Below, piece after piece: positions 49,342 through 61,600 of a DNA stretch of 64,000 nucleotides. This stretch comes from Crotophaga sulcirostris (Eukaryota; Chordata; Aves; Cuculiformes; Crotophagidae). The translations under genes and the position numbers were made by a program. Where the stretch lies: positions 621,040 to 685,039 of the forward strand of contig VYZB01000348.1 of NCBI GenBank assembly GCA_013397455.1, written 5' to 3'. The number at the start of each line of letters is the position of its first letter. Within the stretch, counting starts at the first letter, position 1. The notes below the pieces were generated by a model that had not been told where the DNA came from, did no database searches, and worked only from the letters and a program-made list of their open reading frames with translations.

Positions 49342-51505
49342 GTATCACAGTATCACACTATCACAAGGTTGGAAAGGACCTTTGAGATCATCGAGTCCAA
49401 CCTGTAACCCAACACTAACACCAACTCATCTTCTAAACCATAGCACTAAGTGCCTCATCCAATCTCCTCTTAAACACTTCCACGGACAGCGACTCCACCA
49501 CTTCCCTGGGCAGCACATTCCAATTCACCCTTTCAGTGAAGAATTTTTTCCTAATATCAAACCTAAACCTCTCCTGACGAAGCTTGAGACCATGTCCTAT
49601 AGTTCTGTCACTGGTCGCCTGTGAAGAAGAAGAACCAACCCCTGCCTGTCTACAACGTCCTTTTAGGTAGCTGCAGAAAGCAATAAGATCTCCCCTGAGC
49701 CTCCTCTTCTCCAGGCTAAACAACTTCAGCTTCCTCAGTTGTTCCTCGTAGGGCTTGTGCTCCAAACCCTTCACCATCTTTGTTGCTCTCCTCTGGACAT
49801 GCTCCAGTATCTTGACATCTTTCTCAAACTGAGGGGCCCAGAACTGCACACAGTACTCAAGGTGTGGCCTAACCAGTGCCGAGTATAAGGGGATGATAAC
49901 TTCTCTGGTCCTGCTGGCCACACTATTTCTGATGCAGGTCAGGATACCACTGGCCTTTTTGGCCACTTGGGCACACTGCTGGCTCATGTTGAGTCTCCTA
50001 TCTACCAGTACTCCCAAGTCCCTTTCTGTCTGACTACTCCCCAGCCACTCTGTCCCCAGTCTATAGCTTTGCATGGGATTATTGTGTCCAAAATGCAGCA
50101 CCCGGCATTTGAACTTATTAAACCTCATCCTACTGGAATCAGCCCATCTCTCCAGTCTGTCCAGATCCCGCTGTAGGGCCCTCCTACCCTCTAACAGGTC
50201 AACACTTCCTCCCAGTTTGGTATCATCTGCAAACTTGCTGATGGTGGACTCAATCCCCTCCTCCAATAAAGATGTTAAACAGGACCGGGCCCAACACCAA
50301 TCCCTGGGGGACAGCAGTGGTGACTGGCTGCCAACTGGATGAGACACCATTCACCACCACTCTCTGGGCTCGGCCATCCAACCAATTCCTAACCCAGCAC
50401 AGAGTGCTCCCGTCCAAGCCACGAACTGCCAGCTTCTCCAGGAGTCTACTATGGGAGACAGTGTCAAAGGCCTTGCTGAAGTTCAGGTATACCACATCCA
50501 CAGCCTTCCTCTCATCCACCAGGTGAGTCACACGGTCATAAAGGGAGATCAGGTTGGTCAGGCAGGACCTCCTAAATCCATGCTGGGTGGACCCGATCTC
50601 TTGGCCGTTCTACAGGTGCCACATGATTGTACCCAGGATTATCTGTTCCATAGTTTTACGAGGAATTGAGGTCAGGCTGACAGGTCTGTAATTACCTGGA
50701 TTGTGCCTATGGCCCTTCTTGTGGATGGGCGTCACATTGGCCAACTTCCAGTCATCTGGGACCTCTCCAGTGAGCCAGGACTGTTGAAAAACGATGGAGA
50801 GTAGGTTAGCAAGCTCATCTGCCAGCTCCCTCATCACCCTAGGATGGATCCCACCTGGTCCCATAGACTTATGAGCATCCAAGTGGCTCAGCAGGTCTCT
50901 AACTTCTTCCTCCTGGATTACAGGGGGGCTATATTGCATCCTGACCCCATCCACCACTTCAGAAGACCAGTTGTCCAGTGAACAATCTGCCTTACAGTTA
51001 AAAATGGAGGTAAAGAAGGCATTAAGTACCTCAGCCTTTTCCACATCTTTAGTTACCATATTTCCCTCCACATCCAATCAGTAGTGGAGTTCATTGCTGC
51101 CCTTCTTTCTGCCATTAATATATTTAGAAAAACACTTCTTATTATCCTTAACAGAAGTGGCCAATTTGAGCTCCAGTTGAGCTTTTGCCTCCCTAATTTT
51201 CTTCCTACATGACTTAACAACATCTTTGAACATAACCTGATTTATGTCCACTTCTTTCCAAAGGTGATACACCCTCTCTTTCTTACTTAGCTCCTTCAGA
51301 AGCTCCTTACTCATCCAGGCCAGCCGCCTGCCCCTACGACTCATCTTGCAGTACATCGGGACAACCTGCTCCTGCGCCTTCAAGATTTCATTCTTGAAGT
51401 ACATCCAGCCTTCCTAGATCCCCTTGCTTTTAAGAACTATTTCCCAAGGTACTATCCTGACTAGTTCCCTAAATAATCTGAAGTCTGCCCACCGCAAGTC
51501 CAGTA
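49342..51505 (-). mobile_element. CR1 LINE, about 2.2 kb, best preserved in the window
   Basis: Read on the minus strand from about 51505, the ORF2-type protein begins inside the linker before the RT (51404: YFKNEILKAQEQVVPM). It continues through an in-frame TGA near 51078 and an in-frame TAG near 50610, with DAHKSMGPGGIHPRVMREL and [15 protein letters not shown] between and after. A small deletion near 50265 shifts the frame. The last 277 or so codons are then open to 49433, with FADDTKL (YxDD catalytic box, 50233-50222), [17 protein letters not shown] and [11 protein letters not shown]. The 3' end is a TATCACAGTATCACACTATC-type repeat (plus-strand left edge). The 5' end is truncated, so it cannot be autonomous. 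Confidence 0.96.
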
Positions 51506-52438
51506 TGTATATGTATAAATCATAGCTAAAATCACATAACTAGTAAGAGTTCCACTTTAAGTAGGCTTGCGAGTTCAGAAAAGGAGAAGTCCCTATAATA
51601 TCAAAGTTAACTCCTTTCCACACATAAGGCACTGTACTCCTGTTTTTTTTCTTTCTGTACTTTTTTCCTGACCATTTTTTTTCCTTTCTGTCATAGGTGT
51701 TACTTCTTCCAAGGAAATTACTAGAAGCTGGTGTTACCACAAATCAGTGTCTTGACATTGGACACCTTGCCGATATTTTATCACCTGTCAATGTTTAAAA
51801 TGAAATTAATTCTTTAAAAGTCATTTGATTATCCTAAGTTTAATGGAAATTAGTTGAGAATTTTCATAAGATGACTAGAGTATTCAAAATTAGTCTGCTA
51901 TCATCATGTTTTCCAGCCCTCTACTGCATGTGAAGGATCATAGTGGTGATTAGACATGCCACAAAAGCTCATCTAGAGTATTTCTGAGTAACAAGGAATT
52001 ATGCAGAGTTTTAGTGCCTTATTCCTGAGTGCTCCTATAAAAAAGTAGGACTTCCATACTCTTAGTTATTCACTAATAAACACACTGATCACAAATTGTT
52101 AATCATAACAACAAGGGCAAATTCACCATTACATTTACTTGACCATCACACAAACATTGAAAATGCAGACTCAGATTCAGTTGTCTTAACAATAGGTATC
52201 TAGTAGAAATATATGTTTTAGGATTGTGCCAGGCCTGTTCTGTTTATAAACAGAAAAATAAGTAAAAGGTATTTTCCATGGGCTACAGAAAGGGCTTTGG
52301 TTAGATAGGCTATTCACCCATATACTCTCTAGTTTTAGACTGGATGGATCTAGGCCAGTGTCCTTGTACTTGAAGATTAAAATTCTGCTGTGTGATGAGG
52401 TGAAACGAATTATGACTTGGAATTGCTTTTTGGAATTA
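51506..52438. other. Noncoding stretch; one strong acceptor with short frame
   Basis: A plus-strand polypyrimidine tract and TCATAG (51696) precede a 33-codon frame VLLLPRKLLEAGVTTNQCLD ending in TAA at 51796-51798. There is no donor and no phase partner, so it is not called a gene. The rest is AT-rich. Confidence 0.45.
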
Positions 52439-52630
52439 TGAATTGGAATGTGTTGCCTGGGGAGGTGGTGGAGTCGCTGTCCCTGGAGGTGTTTAAGAGG
52501 AGATTGGATGAGGCACTTAGTGCGATGGTTTAGATGATGGGTTGGTTACTGTTAGTGTTGGGTTACAGGTTGGACTCGATGATCTCAAAGGTCCTTTCCA
52601 ACCTTGAAATACTGTGATACTATGATACTG
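52439..52630 (+). mobile_element. CR1 3' end, same type as the 49.3 kb copy
   Basis: WNVLPGEVVESLSLEVFKRR-like text (GGAATGTGTTGCCTGGGGAG onward) is followed by CTTAGTGCGATGGTTTAG, GACTCGATGATCTCAAAGGT and the ATACTGTGATACTATGATAC tail. It is about 190 bases long, plus orientation, with the same 3' repeat as the element at 49342-51505, so the same subfamily. Confidence 0.93.
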
Positions 52631-52796
52631 TGATGATTTCATGAGGTTATTTCCACCACTTTAGAATAAACTACAGCAGTCTTCACCTATATGCAGTGCA
52701 GGCAATAACTGAATACAGATGGAAATACTGGGCAAAAGAAACTCTAAGCAGCCCTGAGTAGATTAGATGGCTTTCTCCAGCAATAATGACGTTAAC

Positions 52797-52922
52797 CTGT
52801 GACGAGTACAAGGGGATGACAACTTCTCTGGTCCTGCTGGCCACACTATTTCTGATGCAGGCCAGGATACCATTAGTCTTCTTGGCCACTTGGGCACACT
52901 GCTGGCTCATGTTGAGTTTCCT
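52797..52922 (-). mobile_element. CR1 internal fragment, both ends missing
   Basis: Minus-strand text matches the element at 49342 over its 49876-50000 part: [20 protein letters not shown] and [14 protein letters not shown]. It is about 126 bases long, without a CR1 3' end or terminal repeat. It lies 170 bases from a plus-oriented CR1 tail. The layout is not explained by simple 5' truncation. Confidence 0.9.
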
Positions 52923-54531
52923 ATGAATGTAGGGTGCATGACTCCTGACACTGCCACAGTTAAGCAGATAATAAACTAATCTGACAGGTGACTGACTGGT
53001 CCTTTCTGTATTTTGTCAGCTCAGGCACAGAGGGAACTGCTACTGCCAGCAAAAAGGAGAGGATCACTGAGGGTGGTGGAGGGGGGGCTCCTGTGCCTGA
53101 TTGCAGTGGGGACTACCTGCAGGTGAGAGATGCTGAAACCCAGAAGCATGGATGAGTTTTCTGTTACTTATAGTATAGTTTTGCCCTTCAAAGTTTTTGC
53201 TTGTCCTTATAAAAAAGATGCAATTTCCCTTCCTATCTTCTTCAGCAATTATGCTGCATGTTGCCTGTCTCTTCTGGGGGTAGTAGATACTAAGCATAAT
53301 AATCTGGGGGTGTTATAAGAAAAAAAAAAGCTTTGTTTATATCTTTTTCAAAGGGGGAAATGTTGTGATTAATGCTAAACTACTTCCTAAAAAATATTTC
53401 ATGCTTCATGATCTTAGCAACTTGGATTTTGTTTATGTGGTTTCTAAGCGGAAGACATATATTCAAAGCAGCATGGCAAAAATTGCATCATAAGTCTGGT
53501 TTTGCATACGTAGTGGGAAAGCCAGTAGTGCAAACTGCAGGCTGTAGCCAGCTTCCTTTGTTTTTTCCTGAAGAATAAGTAAGCAAAATAAGTGGTTCTA
53601 CAGGACCACTTCAGATATAAAACTTGCTGAAAGCCAAATACCTTAAAATGGAGTCTGTTTTAAGGTTGAGTTTGCAAGATGTCTCTTTCCTGCATCACTG
53701 CAGCTTGTGGCAAATAAGCTAATCATGAACACAGCTGTATCACCAAGGCAAGGCTTTTATACTGCAAGAACTAGCCTTATAGCATAGGTTCTGACTGTAC
53801 TTGTATTCTTGATGTGTCAACAGGCATGAAAATGTAAGCTAGAGAGAACACTTTGGCTAAATGACTTCAGTAAAATATGCTGTTTCATTAAATCTAAAAC
53901 AGACTAAGGAGACCTACTAGTTAGGTGGGAGTTTTCAGCTTTATTTTTTTTCAGTAAGACAGTCTTTATCCTTTGAGACCACAACCAGCCTTGAATGTAA
54001 GGATTACTCTCCTTTCTGTGCTAGATCAAGCAATTTGCTCTGAGACCAAGAGCCCTCACACAAAATAGATGCCATAAAAACTCTAGGTTCTTTGTGTGCA
54101 CTTAACTCCTGTATGGTGCTGACATAGTGACTGCATCAAAGAACCTGTTGGCTCTTTCCCCTTCCTTGCAGCACTTTGCTTCAGTAAAAGATCCCAAGTT
54201 TACCACTGAATAGTGCCTCTCATAGATTACTGAAGAAGTGATCAAAGTCTTTACTTCTCTATTTTCATATAAACAAAGGACACTGCCCTTGTTTTACTCT
54301 AGAACAAAAAAGAACCTGGAAAGTGAGAGTGCTGCTGTGTAAAGGGGTGTTCCTCCTCTGACTTGTTTTCATGCAATGTCAACAAGATACACACCTCTAA
54401 GGTCACTGAAGCAGTTAGGGAAAGTAGTGACTTATCCTTTATTTTTCCTGCATGAAAATAGAGGACTTCAGTGACCAGGGTAGTGAGTTTGAAATTTACT
54501 CAAAAAGAAAAAACATAAGAAAGGAACCGAT
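52923..54531. other. Noncoding stretch, no gene supported
   Basis: Short ORFs only (53064-53297 minus, 53372-53578 plus), without domains or splice pairs. AT-rich single-copy-looking DNA. Confidence 0.55.
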
Positions 54532-55609
54532 TGTGGTGGACTGACCTTGGCTGGACTCTACGTCCTCACCAAGCCGCTCTATCACTCCTCTTCCTCAACC
54601 GGACATGGGGAAAGAAAATGCAAGAAACTGCTCATGGGTCAAGAATAGGGCAGGGAGCTATCAAATTATGAACACATAAAAAAAAAGGCTTGACTTAAGA
54701 GAAATTTAATTTATTACCAAACAAATCAGAGTAAGGTAATAAGAAATAAAACCAAATTTTAGAACACCTCCTCTTAGCCCTACTTTCTTCCTTTGCTCAA
54801 TTTTACTCCTGATTTTTTCTACCTCCTTCCTCTGGAGCAGCCCAGGGAAACAGAGAATGGGGGTTGTGGTCAGTTCATAGTTCATTATCTCTGCTGTTCC
54901 TTCCTCGTTGGGGCAGAAGTCCTCACACTTTCCCCTGCTTCAGTGTGGAGTCCCTCCCATGGGAGACAGTCCTCCATTAAATTCTCCAGCATAGGTCCTT
55001 TCCATGGACTGCAGTTCTTCAAAAACTGCACCAGTATGTGTCCTTTCCAAGGGGTGCAGTCCTTCAGGAACAAGACTGCTCCAGCATGGGTCCCTGAAGG
55101 GTCAAAAGTCCTGCCAGCAAAACTACTCCAGAGCAGGCTCCTCTTCATGGGGTCACAGCCTCCTTCAGGTGCATAAACTTGCTGTGGCACAGTGTCCTCC
55201 ATGGGCTGCAGGTGGATATCTGCTTCACCATTAACCTCCTTGGGCTGCAGGGGGACAGCCTGCCTCACCAGGTTCTTCACCATGGGCTGCAATGGAATCT
55301 CTATCCTGTCACCTAGAGCACCTCCTCCACCTCTTCACTGACCTTGGTGTGTGCAGAGTTCTCTCTCTCACATATTCTCACTCTATTTGGCTGTAGTTGC
55401 GCTGGGTTTTTTTTACCCCTTCTTAAGTATGTTATCCAAGAGAAGACACCATTGTTGCTGATGGGCTCAGCCTTGGCCAGCAACAGGTCTGTTTTGGAGC
55501 CAGTTGGCATTGCTTTTATGAAACATAGGGAAAGCTTCTAGTAGCTTCTCAGAGAAGTCACTCCTGTAGTCCCTCTACTACCAAAACCTTGCTGCACAAA
55601 CAAAATACA
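54532..55609 (+). mobile_element. LTR-like dispersed repeat, uninterrupted copy
   Basis: It begins TGTGGTGGACTGACCTTGG and ends ACAAACAAAATACA (TG...CA). The order matches the split copy at 8502: CCTCACCAAGCCGCTCTATC, the AATTTAATTTATTACCAAA stretch, GAGAATGGGGGTTGTGGTC, then an array of TCCTTTCCATGGACTGCAGT-type units (about 54950-55290). An A/T-containing passage and a CCAAAACCTTGC end follow. All frames across the array (for example 54793-55176, 54885-55292 minus) are by-products of the repeat. It is most likely a solo LTR of an endogenous retrovirus-like element. No clear target-site duplication was seen. Confidence 0.7.
54950..55290 (+). repeat. Degenerate internal tandem array of the LTR-like repeat
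   Basis: Units of roughly 45-60 bases recur with the skeleton CTCCAGCATGGGTCC, CCATGG, CTGCAGT[T/C]CTTCA. At least five diverged units are readable. The same skeleton occurs near 8905-9110 in the other copy. Confidence 0.65.
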
Positions 55610-58600
55610 GTGACTTACTGCCCTTTAAAATAATTTTGGGCTAGGTGTTTTCTGGAATAGGGACTGTGGCTCAACAAAATGAAAATACATGATATGAGCT
55701 AGTCCAATTTATTTCTTCAGGTACAACCAGTTCTGTTTTCTACAACAGAGACAAGATCAATAGTGCTAAGCAGCATAAGTGATGCAAAAGTCTTGATGTT
55801 ACAGTGTTGTAGTAATAATTTAAAGTTGGTCAGAAAAATATTTGATCCTATCCTTGCTTGCTGAGTCTGTGAAATTGGAAATGTCAGCAGAGATGGTGTT
55901 CCTCTGGAGTCTGCAGGAATCCTTTCTGGGTTTCTGCTAGGGTATCCATCCCTGAACTTACCAAGCAGGTTATGGGGGATCCAGAGTGCCAGCAGCCAGC
56001 ACTTCCAGCACTCATGTTTGCAGCTCTGTTATTTGGATCTGCTGATCTCCTGGATGACAACCACTGGAGTTTCAAGATGCCAGGTAGTTAAGCAGCCAGT
56101 TTTGTGTTCTCTCATTGGCGCAGCTGTCTGTCAGGGTTTCTGAAGAATCTGGGCTGCCATCCAGACTTGTTGGGACTAGGCTCTTCAGTATTTATGCAGC
56201 AGGCAATCTCTGGTAATGCTCTGGAAGAGGACTCACAGTCCAAGTTTTGACCTTTAAAAAGAGGGAGGGGGGGAAAAACAGTTTTCATTGAAGCTGACTT
56301 GAAATTCGATTTCTGAAGGACTCCATGTAATGAAATTTGCTTGCTTAGACTAGCTCTTACAGTTTTTCAAAGCAGCATTTCTAGGTGTAAAGAAGCACAT
56401 ACTTCAATCACTTGTTGACATAAATGCCTTGTGTTCCCAGGAAAGACTGATTTTCATAAACCATGATCAATTCTGCCACGGAATTGGCAGATGCAAATCC
56501 AGTGTAACTTAGAACAACAGGACTTTCTATATATGAGTAGATAAACTGAACCACAAGCTAGCAGGTGCACGGAGTTAACAGTTGGTTATCTGTGAAACAC
56601 ATTATCAGCATTTAAATAACTAAGGGCTTGTGCTACTTTATGACTTGATTGAGAAACTTTGGAATGCTGTTACATACAGGATGAAGCACTCGACAGTTAG
56701 AAATCAGGAAGTTGATCAAACAATTTATCTTGTAGCCATCTTGCTGTCTGGATATTAAAACCAAACACTTGCAGCTATGCATACTAACAGCAGGAGAATT
56801 TACCATCTGTAGTGTAATTTCATTTGTCAGTTTGTTTCAAAGTAAAAAGGTGCTGCTCTTTCACAGTGAGCTTGTTCAGGAACATTTCTGCATGGCAACT
56901 GCTAACAACTGATGTCCTGCCAAAGATGAAACAGAAAATATTTCAATATTTCCTCTTTACTTTGCAATGAACTTCCCAGGATTGTGTACCTGTAAAGCAA
57001 AGGAAAAGAGGAAGTAGGGCTGAGAACCCACATCAAATAATTTACTACCAAACTCTTTTCTTTAAGGTAAAATAGTATGTTTTTCCTGGACTTTCAATAA
57101 ATGAAAAAAGCTTCCTCCAACTTAAATTTGCCCCAGTTAATTCATCATTTTGTCTTTTTTAGCTGTTTTTAGGTTTGTTTAATCCAAGAATCTTATTTTT
57201 AAATGGAACCATTTGAATGTTTGGTACTTTTTTCACCGATAATATATGGGGTATTTTCTTGTAGACATGTATGTTTGAAACTCCTCTAGCAAGGAACAGT
57301 AGTTGCCCAAAATCATAAGGCTCTCAGTACTGAGGAAAAATCTTTTCATCAAGTGCTGCATAGGATTTCATAAATATATTTCAGTTTGCAAAAATGCTGC
57401 AGTTTCATGGTACTCCGAATTTTAAAGCAGTTTCCTTTGGCAAAATTCTCACTGAATTCAGAAGGTTTATATTAAGAGATTTAGTCCATAGAACACCAAG
57501 GGATAAGGTTGCATTTGGTTGTTCTAATATGTTCCAACAAATATGACTAAACATTATTCTTGCGGTATTTTTCTTCTCCTTCTGGTGATTCATAGATCAG
57601 TCTATTGTTAACATTAGATACATGACAATTTCACAGCTAAGCATATTGCAGAAATCTGAAAACATTTTCAAAAGAACTAGATGACAAAACTATTAAAAGC
57701 TCTTGATGGTACGCAGTGTATTTGTAGCTCATGTGTGGGAGAATCCATTGCATACCAATCATTGCTCCCAAATGATAGATTAAATACTCCTTTGCTTAGA
57801 GAGGAAAGGCTTTTGCTATATGTATATCTGAATATTTGAAGTTAAAGAGGTAAATCACTTGCCTCGTGGGAAACACGTGGTGAAAATGGCTGCTCTGTTA
57901 ATAAGGAAAGAGTGTCAATAATATTTTGTTGTCATAGGAATGTATGTGGGACTTCACAAATGCCTATTGTCCACAGTCAGTAGAATATTTCCCCCTTGGA
58001 TTTCTCTCTCTGCCCCAAATTTAACTTTTATCCTGATAATTGAGGGCAGTCAAGATTCCCAGAGAGTGGCCATGGTGAAGAGGTGTCTGCTTCCTCCAAA
58101 TCAGTCACATGGGATTGTTTCCCTTTGCTTTTTAAGCCTCTCCACAGTAAGGAGACTCCACTTTGTGTAGAAAAACAATTGCAGTCTCCCCTTATGACTA
58201 AATCCTCCTACCAACCTATTTCTGTCTGAAGACTCTTAAATGTTAGCTTGCATCTGTCAGAGGTTTGCTCTCCCACACGAGAGAGTGCATGACTAACTAT
58301 TGTATTTATCTAAATTCAGGGGGGTTGTATTCCTGACTGTAGTATCTGAGTGCTTCTGTATGCTTCACTGTTAAAATGTCAAAGTCTCACTGGATTTCAT
58401 GGTGCATACATGATCTCTTTAGTTGTGATTGTAAGAGAATGTAGCAATCTTGGCAGGATTTAGAGGTAAAATTAAGCATCGGTCTTGCAGTGGCTGAAAT
58501 GCCTGAGGGGTCTTATGGCTTTCCATAAGACCATATCATTTCCATAAGAACAATAAAAATGGTTCTCCCTTCTGTTTTCTGCAGTTGAATCACTCTGGGG

Positions 58601-61600
58601 AAAAATGCTTGGTCTTGAAAGCTAGGACTAGAGTCTTAAATTACTGGAGGCCTCTGAGCAGACATGTTGTGTGTTTTCAGCAACCTCTGGGTGGGTGAGA
58701 GGTGCAGCAGTGCTGGATATGAGACCCTCACTCCTCATGATCCTTCATGAGCCCCTGTGGGTGTGAACCATCTTTCAGTTGCACTGTAATTAAGGCATAC
58801 AGTTGTAGTAATCTAGACATGGCCTTGATGTGCATAGTCTAGAGAAGTCCCAGTAGCTCTATAATCCTTTCTGGGAGTGTGGTGTATACCTGACTGCTGA
58901 AACCTGAGCTGCTGCAGCTTCATTGCTATGAGTTCCTTGGCTAGGCAAGTCAAATTTACTACGTTTTTAAGCAAGAGTTGTATCTACTAAAAGGTCTCAA
59001 TTTCCCTGTACTAATCTAATCTTTGATATCTAGTTACTAAGGATCTGATTATTTTCTTAAAAGTATCCCTGAGACATGATGTCATTCTTTGTTACTGAAG
59101 AAAGGCTCATGTGAAAAGATGGGTCTTGCATTATGCTCTAAAAATAGTGAGGTCACTCCTGTCAACAAAAGATAAGATTTTTCAATTTAAGGAAAAACCC
59201 CTCTAATCTCACACAGACAGAGCACACAAAACCAACGCAAAGTCCAGGAAACATGCCAACAGAGTCTCATTGTGGGAAAAGACATACAAGATACTTGACA
59301 CTAGGATAATGACAGTATCTTTTCCATAAAACATTTATGAAAATTGAAAGTTCAGTAGAAAACCAACAGGGTGTCCTGAGCTCTTGGCACTGGGAAACGT
59401 TGAACTGAACTAGAACCAAAGAAGCACTTTCTGTGCAGAGTTGTATCAGAGTAATGCTTCAAAGTACTCCGAACAAATATATTGAAGTTCCTCTCCTATG
59501 GGATGTATCAGTGTTTCAGTTTTATTTCCAAGGAAACAAAACATCTGTCAAGTTCTGTTATCAACAATCCCCTAGAATGAAGTAGTGCAACAAAACTCAT
59601 GTGTGTAACAAAAAATAAAAGACCCTTATTCTGATATCCAGGGACTCGCTGACCAGCTTTTCGGTTTTTGGAGGCATAAGAAAAAAGAATTTTGGGCAAG
59701 GTAGGTGAGAAACATCAGGTAAATATGTCAATAAAACCTATACAGGTTGAACCATCATCAAATTAAATTTGGGTATTAAATTTGGGCTTAATAAACTCAG
59801 TAGGATGCAGTTCAACTACCCTTTATAGCAAAAAAGATTTTGAGACATTGAGACAAGTAGGAACAAGACCACGTGCTATGAAACAGTATAATAGCCTTGC
59901 ACAGGGGAAATAAAAGTATCTGAAGTATTCAGTATACAGGGCGTTCTGTGAAAAGCAAAGGGATTGCAAAAGAGGAGGAACTGCAACGAGAGCATTTGAA
60001 ATTGCCACCAGAGTCCAAACCTCTGTAGAACCCAACTTAGCAGAGGTGGCATTCTTCATTGAGGTAGGGGTCAGTAAGAGTATCTTAAAAGTAGGTCATA
60101 TGCCAGCACTAATATGGGCCCATGTTAGTACCTGGAGATCTGAAGAATCTGGATTTTGGGAAGGATGGGAGGAAGGAAGGTTTTTTGCTTATGTTAGGAA
60201 AACGAACCATTTGCTATTTGGCTTATGCAAATCCTCCTATTTTTAGGCTTGTTTGACCTTCACAGTATGCAAACTTATTTTAAGTACAATAAGCTTCCTA
60301 TAAATATTATTGGCATTATCTATCAAATAAACTATTGTGTTCTGCCCTCTCTTTGTTCATCCAGAGCTATTTGTAGTTTTTTTTGGTGCAGTCTTACACC
60401 CCTACAGATAAGTTCTCGAATCATCTGATGTGTGCTTCATTTATCTTGGGCAGAAATGTGTAAAGTGTCCCTTGGCTTCAGTCTTCATTGTGCTGCATAT
60501 CTTATGTGGAAAATCTTTTGACTACTACTTTCCCACGCCATATTCAGAGAATATCTTGTCTTATTTTAGACTTCTGTATCAAAATGTTTATTATGTCATC
60601 TATCTTCATCCTAGAATTAACAACTTATTTCATCAATGTTTGTAAGACATGTGGGGAGGAGGTGACTAATGACTATTACCTCTCGTTAATTTATGTTAGA
60701 TACATAAATATTATATTAGAAAACTAACTCTTTAATTTTGATCTCTCTAGAAAATTCCAACACAACCCTAATTACACCTCAGCAGTCAATTATTGAGCAA
60801 ATCATGTCTACCCTGGAACCAATGCAATTGATTAAACTTCTTGTTGATTGTAGAAGATGAACAGTGTGCCAAGTACAAGAGCATTTTATGAGTGTTTTAA
60901 GTGTCATGGAAATAGACCACATTTTTTAATAATAGATCAGTAGACTTTTAAGTGCATAGGTGTTTTAGCAAGAAATATAATTTTGCTGAGGGTTTTGTTG
61001 TCTTGGCAGTGTCTGATGGACAATGGGGTACATTTTTATATTATCAGTCTACCATAGTTCCTGTTTTTTTTTTTTATTTCTGGCCTCCTAGTTCTTATTG
61101 CCTCTTTCTTAGCAATATTTCTCTATACTAGTTGCTACTTTCTGGGTTTTTTGTTCTTTAAATTCTTCTTTCTTAGTGTTTAACTAGTGTCCTACAAAAT
61201 TTTCAAAACCAGCGTTAGTCAGGTGTTAGGAAATGTACCCAAACACATCTCAGCAACTGAATGACACCTGGGTTAGATATTTGCAGGTTTGTAATTGTCA
61301 CCTTAAATTTGATAAGTTACTGACCAAAGGTTTAATTCAAGTTTTTAAAAATATCTCATAAGAGGATCATTACTTAACCTTTCTTATTAAATCTTTTAAG
61401 CAATATTTTAGGTACTCTTAAAATTGTGAATGAAAATTCCAAATACCCGAAATGCAAAATTTAATTTTACGTTATTACTAGAGATGACTTCACGCTCTTA
61501 AGTCTGTCTCCTCAGAATTTATTTTAGTTGCATTTATATATCTTTCTCAATGTTACTTGGTGTGTGTCTTTTGGCAGAATTGAAAATGATTAGGCATAAG

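Noticed and set aside
8502..55609. Two LTR-like copies in the same orientation as ends of one provirus
   Set aside because: They are about 45 kb apart, differ in structure and sequence, and no gag, pol or env-like coding lies between them. Separate solo insertions are the simpler reading.
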